NCBI GenBank assembly: GCA_024138015.1
Contig: JAMXBB010000009.1
Span: 8,036,863-8,100,862 of the forward strand
Origin: Lumnitzera littorea
Taxonomy: Eukaryota > Streptophyta > Magnoliopsida > Myrtales > Combretaceae
Direction: 5' to 3'
DNA: 64,000 bases
Shown here: one piece after another, positions 34,775 to 46,261 of the stretch
How the letters are laid out: each line of letters starts with the position of its first letter
Numbering within the stretch: position 1 is the stretch's first letter
Program-made: the position numbers and the translations under genes
The notes under the pieces: generated by a model
What the model saw: only the letters and a program-made list of their open reading frames with translations
What the model was told of the DNA's origin: nothing
The model's database searches: none

Positions 34775-35335
34775 AAAACAAGTAAACTCAGAGAGATTTT
34801 CTATGTAGGAAAAATAGGTAATCAAGCAAGTTTGGAACCTAGGTTAAGCAAGGTTAATGAGATATTTACATGATTTAGACTAGAGTATTTAATCTATACA
34901 CTAAAAAGATGACTTCTACATATAATATTTAGAAGCTTGAAGACTACACAAATTTTAGTTTGTGGTTGGTTCAAATGTAAGGGATATTAGTCTAATCAGG
35001 CTGAAAGAAATGTTTAATTAGACATTAGAAACCATGAGGTCGAGGAATATTAATGAGATGGCTTTGATGGCGATCCATTTTAGTTTAGCTACTAGTGTCA
35101 TGTAATGTTGTATTTGCTCTAAATGATTGAGGGGGTTATTGATAATAGGCTTTTTCTACATTGATATGTCTTATTAACAATTAAAAGAAAAAAAAAGAAG
35201 AAAATTTGATGTGAAGGTTGAGATTGGAAACCTAGGAAACCTTGAATAATGGCAAGAATACGTTGTGTCGTTTGGTTTATTGTATGTTGTTGGTTACTAT
35301 AGTGCAATTAGTTTGATTTTTAGAGGTGTCCCATG

Positions 35336-35627
35336 TGTTATACAATAAATATAACAGTTTGCGCTATATCTATAAATTTAAGCTTTTAAATTAGATATTT
35401 GTAGCATTAGTTATAACATAGTATTAGAGCAGAAATCCTATGTTCAAACCTTAGAATTATTAGTCAATCCCATCTAATGAAATCGTCTACTTATTAGTTC
35501 TCAATCAAAGTATGACTCATAAGTGAGATGGAGTATTATATAATAAATATAATAGCTTCCACCGAATTTACAAGTTTTAACTTTTAATTAAGATAGTTAT
35601 GATATGATTGTGATACTAGTCATAATA
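35336..35627 (+). mobile_element. TRIM (miniature LTR retrotransposon)
   Basis: Two short LTRs, 35336-35418 (starts TGTTATACAATAAATATAAC, ends TTATAACA) and 35534-35627, flank 115 bp. A primer-site match TAGTATTAGAGCAG (35419-35432) directly follows the first, and a purine stretch GAGATGGAG precedes the second. The flanks CCATG (35331-35335) and CCTTG (35628-35632) are a probable target duplication. There is no coding sequence, as is normal for TRIMs. Confidence 0.8.
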
Positions 35628-36400
35628 CCTTGTGATCTACTAGTTTCAAAGGGAGTCAAATTTGGAACTTATTCTTGCTTGAAACAACTATGATACCTAG
35701 TGATTCTATTGTAGCATCGATCACTAGCTCTTGGATCTTGGTAAACTTGTTCCCAAAATGGAAGAAAGCTGCATTTTTGTAATGTGATGAGAAAGTTTGT
35801 TTTTCTTCTCTCAAGTATTACATAAAGCCCCATAGTGAAGATAGTTTAAGGAAGTTGAAGCTTGAAAGATCTAAAAAGGTCTAGGTAACTTTAGTGACGC
35901 TAGCTACTATAAGTAAAGAGATGAATTTAGTGCTAAAGGAGCTCAAAGCCAGAAGCTAAAATAAATGGAAGGTATTAATGTGTGCGATGATGGCTTGCTT
36001 GTAGATTAGTTTAATGCTCTAGTAAGCTTAGAAGCAAGCAATAGGTAAAATTGAATCAAGGAGTTGAATGCATGTGAAGCTCAAGTATGTATTCATGTTG
36101 AGTTGTGTAAAATCAAGCCAAGCAAGATATTTGCTGGAGCTTGTTTTGAGTTGAATGGATAGGTTGACTAAGTTCTTGGTGTTAGCAGGCTGGTTGTTCC
36201 TTTTATTGGCTTATCTTTTATTTTTCCCATCAATTTCCTCTTTTGTAGTTACTTGCTCCAAAGATGCTTCTTATGTTAAGTCACTAACCCTACACAAGAA
36301 TGAATGTACATACACCCTAAATCTATAGGTCCAGTGAAGCATGACTTCAACTCTTTATAACTTTTCAAAAAATACATATATTCTAAATAATTGTAGAAAA
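35628..36400. other. Presumed intron, nothing recognised
   Basis: Moderately AT-rich sequence with no motif or repeat that I could identify. Confidence 0.35.
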
Positions 36401-37050
36401 GACTATAGGTGGTAATATTTTTTTATCTTTAGTGGTGATTTGCAGCTGTGTATATATTATTAAAAGTTATTTAAAAGCAAGAGTATATTTTAAATGTTTA
36501 AATGGTATATCCACACTTAAATTCTCGTTTTTTGGATGTACTTGTAATTTGTCTCTTTATATATATATATGCTAAATTAGTGTATTTAAGATTGCAATAT
36601 GGGACTAAATTGTGAAAGCAATTATGAGTGCATCGAAAAAGTCGTAGATGGTGATATTTTTAGGCATTTAGTGGTAATTTGAAGCTATGTACATATCTTT
36701 AAAAGTTATGTGAAAGCAAGAGCGCATTTTAGGAGTTTGGAGAGTATATCTACACCTAACTAATAGTTTTTCGCTTGTATTTATACATATGCTAAATTAG
36801 TGTTTTTAAGATATCAATATGGGACTCAATTGTGAAAGTAATTTTGAGTGCACTGAAAATACCATAAATTGTGATTTTTTTTGTCTTTAGTGGTAATTTG
36901 AAGCTATATACATATTTTAAGAGTTTAGAGAGTATATCTATGCCTAATTAATAGCTTTTCGCATGTATTTGTAATTTGTCTCTGTGTATATATGCTCAAT
37001 TAGTGAATTTAAGATAGCAATAGGAGACTCAATTGAGAAAGCAGTGCATT
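36401..37050. repeat. Three-copy tandem repeat, unit 190-240 bp
   Basis: Units start at 36401, 36641 and 36861. Each repeats the order TTTAGTGGTRATTTG, AAGCTATGTACAT (copy 1 CAGCTGTGTATAT), AGTATATCYA, GTATTTGTAATTTGTCTC (copies 1 and 3), GCTAAATTAGTG and CAATATGGGACT. The third unit is shortened. The array ends about 300 bp from the malectin exon. Confidence 0.88.
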
Positions 37051-37360
37051 ATGACTGAGGAAATTTTTATTTATATTACTACGTCATAGTAGATTTAAAG
37101 AGTCTTGTTTGTAACTTTTTGACCCTCACATTTCGAATTGGAGTTTCCCACATATAGCCTCTGTGTCAATTTTCTTTGTAACTTAATACTTTTTCGTCAT
37201 TCTGTGTGTTTGTCGTGTACATTTTCGCCGGGGTAACTAAGCCCAAAAGGCTTCCTTAATTCTTGTGCACAATAGCACGATGCGTAATTCCCAAAATAAT
37301 CAGTTCCGCACGATGCACTATCTCTATTAAAAAAAGAACGGCAACGATTATGACGCTCAC

Positions 37361-37846
37361 TGTCATCATCTTGTGCAGTAATGTTGGGCAGATCCTGCAG
37401 AAGAAAAATTTCCAGAGCATTTGAGGATAGGAGGCAATAGTCCATCGGCAGTGATGTTGAATTCAATCTCCGATCCGCTGACGGTTTTCGAAACAATGGT
37501 CACGGGTTTAAGATACTCAAGTCTAGACGTTCCTGCTGCTTCACCGTTCACGGAAACAGACAATTGCCTCTGGGTTTCTAGGTTGTTATCAATTTCTGCA
37601 AAGTCAAAGAAGATGCACCATTTGTCCGTGGGATTTACTGGAGTCTACCAAAGTCTTAATGGAGTAAAATTGTTAACAGAAATCTCTGCGGTCTTTAAAA
37701 CTGCTCCCGGAACAACGTACTCATTGTGACTAGCATCTATCCAGTTGGCGGTTGAGATGTTCTGCTGATTCAAGTCATTATGTTCGATAATCATGTCACC
37801 GTCGATTCTGGGTCGCCAAAGTCGATCACAAGGATCTTCCAGGTAC
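37361..37846 (-). pseudogene. Receptor kinase exon: malectin-like C-lobe
   Basis: After acceptor ATATTTTAG the minus strand reads YLEDPCDRLWRPRIDGDMI, NISTANWIDASHNEYVVPGA, TPVNPTDKWCIFFDFAEI, SVSVNGEAAGTSRLEYL and FNITADGLLPPIL. An extra A in an A-run shifts the frame before NALEIFLLQDLP. A TAG occurs just before TPVNPT. A donor GTGAGC lies at 37360. This is the second half of a plant malectin-like ectodomain, which would face the cell wall and bind carbohydrate or peptide ligands. Confidence 0.92.
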
Positions 37847-40348
37847 CTAAAATATTGATAATTTCAATTTCTTCTGATAAAATTTCAATTAAAAAGAATA
37901 TAAATTTTAATTTTTTAAAACTATAGACTACATTAAAATACGTAATGTATTAGTTTAAAAAAAAAAAAACATTTCCATTATAATGATTACAATAGAATTC
38001 GTGTTCATCTTATCCTAAACTAGAGGAACACGAATGCCTCAAAATAATAAAAATATATTGGTTTTTTTTTTTTTTCTATTTCAAGCAAATGACATGGAAA
38101 AAGTGCGGCTACTCTCCAGTTTCCCACTTGAATTTTCTCTTTTCCTTTCCCCCACTCTAAAGATCGTGTAAACCGGTGTCCAATAATTTCTTCTGACTTC
38201 ATAATACAAATAATACATCCTCGTCTACTATTTACGCTACTTGAGTATGTTTACAAGGATTGTTTCGCATATATTCCTTAACCAAGTACTCTACTGTTTC
38301 TTGCATTCTACAAGCAGTGATAAGTGCCTAAAAGGTATTGGGTGCTAATTTTATTTTTTACCAATTATTGAATAGAGAAAAAATTTGAACCTAATTTATT
38401 TCAATGAAAGATGAGTAATAATATTATTAGATTATAAGGATATTAGCACATAGAGTATTCATTTAAGCACTAGATATTACTTTTCCTCCTTATTCTAATA
38501 TTTTGTCAAACGTTGAAGCTCCAAACTAAGCGGCTGCTTTTATTAGCAATGGCTCTTTTATTTTTTTTTTAAATTTAAATTTTATTTTTTAGTAAAAATA
38601 ATTAAAAATATTGAATATAACATATAAAAATTATATTTTATATATTAATTTAAAAAATAATGATAATATGGAACCATAAAGGATTTAAAAAATTAGTGTA
38701 TAACTTTAATAAAATATTCCTTTATAAAGCCAACAGTTGCTTAAAAAAGAAAGATACTTACAATACTGATATAACACTTTAAATAGATCTCTAAATATCT
38801 TCTCAATAACCATACTCTTATATTATTTATCCTAAAACTAATACAACACATCCTTGTTGTATGTATATATACTTGATGTGGTCTTACTTGGCAGCATATA
38901 GATGTATAGAGATGAATAACAGACTGGGTCAAAACCGTCGATTCATGGACTCAGCTATGGTTGAATTGTTATCAGCTCATGTGGGGACGTTTTCAGGTCA
39001 CTTTAGTCCTTGAATAGTTATTTTTTCAATATTTAATTTTTTTTATTAATTTTCTTAACTTTTTAAAATATATTAATAATTTTTAATAATTTGATCTCAT
39101 TTCTCTCTCTCTTTTTTTAAATATACTAATTCATTAATAATTTCTAATTTTTTTATTAATTTCCAACTTTTTTTATTTTTTTCTCTCAAATTTTATTTTT
39201 TCTTTATATTCAAGTCTTTAACATTTGATAAGTTTTACAAAAATGACTTACATTAACTGAAATTAAATTTACAATCTATCGTTAATACATAATTAATTTA
39301 TAATTAATTATTTATCATTAGTCTGATAATATTATTTTTAAAAAATTATATTTTATCATTATAAATAAAGTAATTTTGATATACAATGATTTATTGAATG
39401 TTATCTAATTATTTTTTTCGACTTAATAGTTTATTTTTTCTCTTTCTTTTTCCTTTTTTTTTTTTTTAAGATTGTGAATTAATTGAGCCAATTCATCGAT
39501 TTAATGATAGATTGGCCTACGTGGTTCATAACTCGTAGGTTGAAGTAGTTCCACCCTCATGAACCGCTAAGGCCCGTAAGACCTCAACAATTCGAGGGGG
39601 TAGCTAGACTAACTCACGATTTAAAATCGATTCTTACCTAGATCTATGCATGTATGCTTTTGAGAACCATGTTAGACTAAGATTGTGATTATTTTGCTAC
39701 ATTTTTGCTATTTGGTATGATCAAAATCCTAGGATTAATAATTATTATTGTAAGAACCTAAATGATTGCGCAATTGAGCTTATCAATAGCTTATTTACTA
39801 GCAAGTAATTATGAGACGTCAAGTCAAAGTAGTATAGCATGACGGTTATCTATATTTGGAAAATAGTGAAAATGATTTTCATTTTAAGGAAAAAGAATTA
39901 TCGGATATTACATATTACCATTTGGATTCATATCATTCCAATCTATCCTAGTTTTCTTAGCTGTAGATTTAGAGCACGAGTCCCAACCCATGAGATAAGG
40001 GGTGTGCAAGTTGCACCTGAATCATCTAAGTCGGTGCTCTTCGAGACAGGATTTGCTTATTTATCGTAGGTTCGTCAAGATTTTGTATGAAATATTATGA
40101 TCATTTCATGAAATATTTATTGAAAGTTAATTTTATATGTTTATGGTTATCTTAAATTGATAAATATATTTATTATTAATTCTAAAGTAATATTATCAGA
40201 TATATTAAAAAAATGAGCTGTTGTGCTGTTTCAAAGTAAATATATTTTAATAGAAAATAATCTCCTAGGTAAAAAATAAGTGAAAAGTAAAAGAAAAAAA
40301 AAATTATGTGGTCAATTATGCGATTACAAAGAATTCCAAAATGACAGT
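37847..40348 (-). other. Intron of the receptor kinase, unique part
   Basis: AT-rich sequence with poly-A/T runs. It includes a less AT-rich patch at 39480-39620 that opens with an imperfect palindrome (39487-39516). No exon motif was seen. Confidence 0.45.
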
Positions 40349-41171
40349 TGTAAATCCTACAAATTTAGTTAATTATGAGTAGAATTGAACTATAGTATTA
40401 TAGATAATTTCATGAGTATATAAGGCTGAGTAAGATAAAAATTTTATGAAATTATGAAATCAAATATATTATCAGTAATAAAAACTTTAGAAATTCAATC
40501 AAAACCTAAATTATATACGAAAACCCTAAACTTTAAGTATGCATAAATATTCGAAATCGAACTCAAACTTAACAAATACCCTAAAATTATAACTTTAAGG
40601 TTATAAAATGGATAAATATAACTTAATAGTAAACAAAACCTTAGTCGAATACAATTATCGACTAATACGTATAATCGCATATAACTTTTAACGAATATAT
40701 TGAAATAACTCGTAAATATTATAAATATAATATGTAACAATTAAATTAATAAATTTTTATAAAATTTCAATATTATTTTATAAATACTAAATTTATAATT
40801 TTTGTATTTGGAAAAATCAAATATTTTTCTTTTTCCTCCTTTTCCTTTTCTTTTTCTTTTCTCTTATTCTTTTTCCTCATTTTCCCCCCACGTTGTTTCC
40901 AGATCCTTGTGCAGCTACCCATGCGTTTTTATTTTTCTTCTAGGTGTTAAGGGAGGAGAGACAAGAGTAATGATAAGCCTTATCCCATCATAATTAAATT
41001 CACATCTTGCATAGGATTTTCTTTTCCTTTTCCTTTCTTTGTCACTTGCAGCACTATTCCATAAGCTCTCCATGTTTGGAAAATATACAAGCAAAACACG
41101 CAAAATTTACACACAAATTCTCTTATTCTTTTCCTCTCTCAAACCGTAAAGCACCCATTTCTTTTTCTCAA

Positions 41172-41204
<33 letters not shown>
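41172..41204. repeat. T20 followed by (TG)n
   Basis: Twenty T (41172-41191) run into seven TG repeats. It sits in solo LTR B, in the pyrimidine-rich zone. Confidence 0.9.
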
Positions 41205-41205
<1 letters not shown>

Positions 41206-43526
41206 ATTCAAATGACAAATTAAGAAGAAGAAGAGAAGCTTGGAGAATTACATATTCAAGATACTTCAAAGAGGAATATTTAGTATGCATACTATGTTTA
41301 TTTTGTATTAAATATTTTTATGTGTTCATATACATATGTATTTATATATAATAGTATGTATTACGTATTCTATTTTTTATATATGTAAATATAGTTGTAC
41401 ATGTATGTATGTGCATATAATATATATATATATATGTACTTTCCTTACTTATGTACATATATACACATGTATGCGTGTATAGTATATATATATATACACT
41501 TGGTATTTTTATTATATCGTATACCATAGGTGTATTTAGGGTTGTATAATTTTTATAACATGTATAGTATGTATATATGTAACCGAAATATGTATATATA
41601 ATTACAAAATACAAATACTAGTATAATATAATATGTGTATAATAGACAGTATATGTATTCGGTATGCATAAGTGCATACCGTAGTGTATTTATGTTGTAT
41701 TTTTTATTATCTAGATTATATATATATATATACCCTAGACGTGATGTATATGTATATGTATTTATGTATAATACTATTTATACCAAGTATTTTAGTGTAT
41801 ATATATATGTGTGTAATATGACAATATATGTTTGTATATGTATAAAATACAATTAAATGTATGTATATATATACCCATATGTATAGTATATTTAATATAT
41901 TTAGGGGTATGTTATTATAGTATGTAAGTATGGTATATGTAGAAATATGTGTATATTTGAATAGTATATACATAATATACTATAATATTAATTTAACAAA
42001 TAAAGTAATTTAGTAAATATGAGTATATATATATATATATATATATATACCGTAACATTGAAAAATTTATAATAAATAACTGGTTTATAATATTTAGTAA
42101 AATATAATAATAAATATTAATATATATGACGTAAAAATACCAAAAATAAGAAAATGTGGAAAAAGTAAAAAAAAAAAATCAAAAGTGACACGTGGTATTC
42201 CATTATGTTGCCATGTCATCACTTAGATAAATTAATTAAATTCATAATTAAGAATAATAATAAATTAATTAATTAATTAGAAAATGAATTAAACAAGTCC
42301 TAAACCTAAAAATTAACAAAAATAAGTAATTATAATAAAATAGACTTAAAAATAAGAAAATTACAAAATATAAGATTTAAATATTTATTAAACCATAATT
42401 ATACAAAGAAAAGTTTAAAATAATATTTGATAATTATTTAAGTCAAAATAATGAATTTCATAATATTTTTACGTCATAGTTGAAACTATGTATTACAACA
42501 TCTAAAACTGAACCCACTATAAAAAAGTACATTCGAAAATGATCAAAATAAAATATAAGTTTATAAAAATCTAAACTCAATTGAAAAAGTTATACACAAT
42601 TAATGAAAAAACTAGAATCGAGCATTTCATAATAATAGATAACTAATTTAAGTAATTAATACCAAATATATAAATAGCTTAGTAAATGTCAGGTGATCTT
42701 AATATAGATATCGACTTACCAAGTGGACTATTACGATCGTTAATAGACTCAATGACTAAGTGAGTACTACTAACGACTTTATAATTATTTTGTACTTATA
42801 ATTAGTACACCTAAAGTAAATATTAATAATTTAATGCATAAGGGTTCGAATTATGCATGTACTTAAATATTGGTTATATGTTATGTAAAAGGTTGTGAAA
42901 TATAATAGCTGAATAATTAGTTGCTTGATTTATTACTGCATAATTGAATGGTTTGTTAATATTGATTAATTGCCTCATAAATTGACTTAATCGTATTTTA
43001 CTTAACTTAAATTATATGGATCATACATAAACACAAACATTGTATATAATGTTTCGGTCGTCACCTCACGTAATTAGTAATGAAGGGCCTTAAAAGGATG
43101 GATTCTCACATGATTTAACTAGCATAATGCAAGAGCATTGGTACAATAAAACCATACTCCTGACTTATAGGTTTACTTGGCGTCGAAGATGCTAACTGTG
43201 GGTGGTTGGAGGACATGTCTAAAGACCACCACTGTAGGGTGTAAGTGTGGATTACGAGAGCCACCTTACTGCTAAACCTAGGATTTTGTATATTACTAGA
43301 TTCCTTTGAAATGAAAACGTATTTCGTGAAATATGTAATTTAAATTTATGGTTAAAAGAAAACCCTAAGTACTAAAGCTTAGTTATGATTGGTGTCAATG
43401 TATTTCCAACCCTTACTTTAAAAGGCGTTAAATTTGATGTTATACACAACATCGGTCAACTGCATATATATACTGTTAAGTATACTACTTGTTCATGCAT
43501 TCACATGTTTAGTAATAAATTGTTTG

Positions 43527-43584
43527 ATAACTTACTTACTAGTATAGTATGAGGAATAACTTACTTACTAGTATAGTATGAGGA
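43527..43584. repeat. Perfect 29-bp tandem duplication
   Basis: ATAACTTACTTACTAGTATA plus nine more bases occur twice back to back, followed by the first eight bases of a third unit. There are no mismatches, so the duplication is younger than the LTR that carries it. Confidence 0.93.
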
Positions 43585-44102
43585 ATAACTTACTAAGCTC
43601 ATATAGCTTACTCCCTAATAGTTTTCTCTTACAGGTTGCTAAATAATCGGACATAGGTTAAGAGCTGAGTATTGAGTATTAACGTCATGATGCATAGAAG
43701 TTAAAATCTAAGAATAGATCGTATAGTTGGTTTGAATTATTATATATAATTGTTAATACTATATTTAGATTTTATGACTTTCATAAGTTTAAGTTCTAAA
43801 ACTTTACTACCTTATCTTAGTATTTGGTAAGGGATAAACTGTAAAATATCAAATATCCAGTCACTTATATATTATAGTAAGTTAATTAAATTAAAAATTA
43901 AAAACTTTAGTGATTAATCATTTAAAGTTTTGTAATCTCTAACTTGCAAGACGATTTCCACATTATGGGTACATACATGATATAAAAATTTTAAACAATT
44001 CTATTAAGCCCCCTTTAGGGTCATGACAACCATTTTATAGCAACCCTTAATTATAGCAATGGAAAAAAGAAAAAAAAAAAAAACCTTATTATAGTAGTAC
44101 AC

Positions 44103-45500
44103 TATTATGATTTTAGATTTAATTATACAACTTAATAAATAGTTACAATTATTGAGATTAGTTAATTAAACAAGATAGTAAATAATTGTAATTAGTAAAG
44201 TTTGTTAAGAAATTACTTGTTATAACTAGTAAATAGTTTTAATTTGAAAAATTTGTCAATAAATTAGTTACAATAGAAAATGTTATAAATAGCAATTGTA
44301 AAAACTAAAAGATTAATTCATTCATAACCAATTTTAAGAACTACTATTGTCAAGTTTTCTCCTTTTCTCTCAATTTTTTATAAGTTTATCTTTGACTCGA
44401 AATAAAGATAATTACAATTTTTGTTCATTTGATTGGGCTATGTGTAGATTCTAACAATGGTGCTACTTTTGTTGAAACAACTAGTGAAAATGGAAAAATT
44501 ACTTATGCTAATGTTAGAATGTACGAAAAAAAATGCAAGAGGAATTCAAGGAATTTAGAAAAAATATGAAGAAAACATAAGAACACACATGATTATTGCT
44601 AGAAAGTTTTAAGCGTTCAGAAGAAACGATAGTAGAATGTATGGAAGAAGAGCAAATAATGAAGCAAAATGAAAAAAATGCCACATTAACCATTGATAAT
44701 ATGGGTAAAGAAAATTTTCATGGAATAGACCAACTTGTAAAAAAAGAGTGATACTAAAGAGATGGATGACTTGGTGTAAGAAATTAATGTGGAAAATGAT
44801 CAAGAAAATAATAACTTAGATATTCAAAATACACAAGAGGAAGGATATTTTTCCATAATCGGCTTTGTATGTATAACAATATCAAAAGTACATGTTTTTA
44901 TGGAAAATTTAATTGGAACGAAAATTCACGATGATCATGTTACTCAATAATACCAATTATGAACATCAAATTCGCAGATAAAGAAATTTTAATTAAGTTT
45001 TAGACTTTGTAACCTATGAAAATCTTAAAGAATGAAACATGTATTGAAGATCTTGTTAATGGTTTTTTAATATTACTAAATCATATTAGTTAGTAATTTT
45101 TTTTTGTTAAATTTTTCTTCTTAGAACTTTAGGGACAAGGTTGTTTTGTATGGGTGGGGGAAAGTATTACGATTTTAAATATTAGTTACACAACTTAATG
45201 AATAGTTAGAATTACTGGAATTAGTTAGTTAAGTAAGATAGTAAATAGTTGTAATTAATAAAGTTTGTTAGAAAATTAGTTACTATAGATAGTAAATAGC
45301 TATACTTAATACAATTTATTAGGAAATTAGTTATTATAAATAGCAATAATAGAAACAAAAAAATCAATTCATTCATGACCAAATTCTATTATTCTCAAGT
45401 TTTCTCCTTTTCTCTCGATTTTTTAGGAGTTTGTTTTTAATTTGGACTAAAGACAATTATAATTTTCGTTCATTTGAATGGGCTACATAAGATTCTAACA
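44103..45500 (+). mobile_element. Small non-autonomous LTR element, 1.4 kb
   Basis: LTRs 44103-44456 and 45165-45500 align along their length. Both end GATTCTAACA, and they begin TATTATGATTTT and TATTACGATTTT. The tract GGGTGGGGGAAAG (45152-45164) directly precedes the second LTR. TACAC (44098-44102) and TATAC (45501-45505) are a probable target duplication. The 708-bp interior begins ATGGTGCTACTTTTG, which should contain the primer site, and has only a short Glu/Lys-rich reading frame with stops. No pol is present. It lies 75 bp beyond LTR B within the receptor-kinase intron. Confidence 0.82.
44457..45151 (+). other. Interior of the small LTR element
   Basis: A charged, stop-containing frame reads ENGKITYANVRMYEKKMQEE and FKEFRKNMKK, which resembles the coiled start of some Gag proteins, but no capsid or zinc knuckle was found. 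I cannot assign a function. Confidence 0.4.
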
Positions 45501-45987
45501 TATACACGACATGTAAATATACACAGTACGTAACTTCTAATAGGATTCAAACACATGGAGGTAATAGTAGATAGTTATTTAAAAATTTACTATCCATATT
45601 ATTACATGTCTAAATATTATTGATAATTAACACCACATATACATATATATATATATAGCATAACAAATACTATCTATTGAATCGGGTTTTGTGCCTTTTA
45701 TGGAAAACTTTACTTCTTGCAGTAGGCCATTTAATTCTTTTTTATGCCTTTATTCACATTTTCATGTATTTTTGAAGCTTGGTTTCAAAATCTTCTTAAG
45801 TCTTCAAGTGTTTCCAAATTATTTCTTTCCAACACATCATCTTTTTAGATTTGAATAATAGAATTTGCATTATATACCAAGATTAAAATTTATGTGACAT
45901 AAGCGTAGATATACTATTTATACTATTTAGGTCAAATAAATTTTCAAATGTTCATGTTTTTCTGCCAAAATGTTGAAAATATCTATA

Positions 45988-46022
<35 letters not shown>

Positions 46023-46062
46023 TTAAGTTTAATGTAGTTTGCAGTTTAGTTTGAGAACTTGC

Positions 46063-46256
46063 CTCACACGATCCCCATCAGTTCCCCCAATGTCATAACG
46101 CAACTCAGTTTACAAGAATCCAGACTCAATTTTATAAATATCCTTGGTCAAAGTCCTTAATTCCAAGGTTGATATGTATGACGTTCCGTTACCAGTATTC
46201 ATAAGACACACGTCCATAGAGTTAATAGTTGGTGCATAAATAATCTCTTCATAATG
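46063..46256 (-). pseudogene. Receptor kinase exon: malectin-like N-lobe, second part
   Basis: The minus strand reads EEIIYAPTINSMDVCLMNTG, then NGTSYISTLELRTLTKDIYK, a TAA, and ELRYDIGGTDGDRVR. These are the malectin-like strands that follow the Y-W segment present at 50026-50150. The exon ends at 46063 with AG/GCAAGT, a GC-type donor in phase with the acceptor at 37846 (Arg then Tyr-Leu-Glu-Asp). Confidence 0.92.
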
Positions 46257-46261
46257 GTAAG

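Larger units (their letters stand above)
40349..44028 (+). repeat. Long solo LTR (B)
   Basis: It starts TGTAAATCCTAC and ends GGGTCATGACA, inverted TGT/ACA ends of the plant gypsy LTR type. It is about 3.68 kb and aligns in order with 46262-50025: AAAACCCTAAA block, CGACTAATACG block, pyrimidine block, long TA-rich stretch (41281-42050), GTTGCCATGTCATCACTT, and TTTCTCTTACAG near the end. No primer site or coding interior follows it. Flanks ACAGT and ACCAT match at only three of five bases, so the target duplication is unproven. Confidence 0.75.

Noticed and set aside
35400..35470. Possible tRNA gene or SINE (AGAGCAG and GTTCAAACC words)
   Set aside because: No cloverleaf can be drawn. The flanking paired LTRs make it a TRIM primer site.
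37421..37729. Plus-strand 102-codon frame
   Set aside because: Shadow of the malectin exon, which lies on the minus strand with family motifs and splice sites.
41342..41973. Tyr/Ile-rich reading frames on both strands
   Set aside because: Produced by the TATGTATATA stretch inside the long LTR; likewise 725-925 and 47581-47846.
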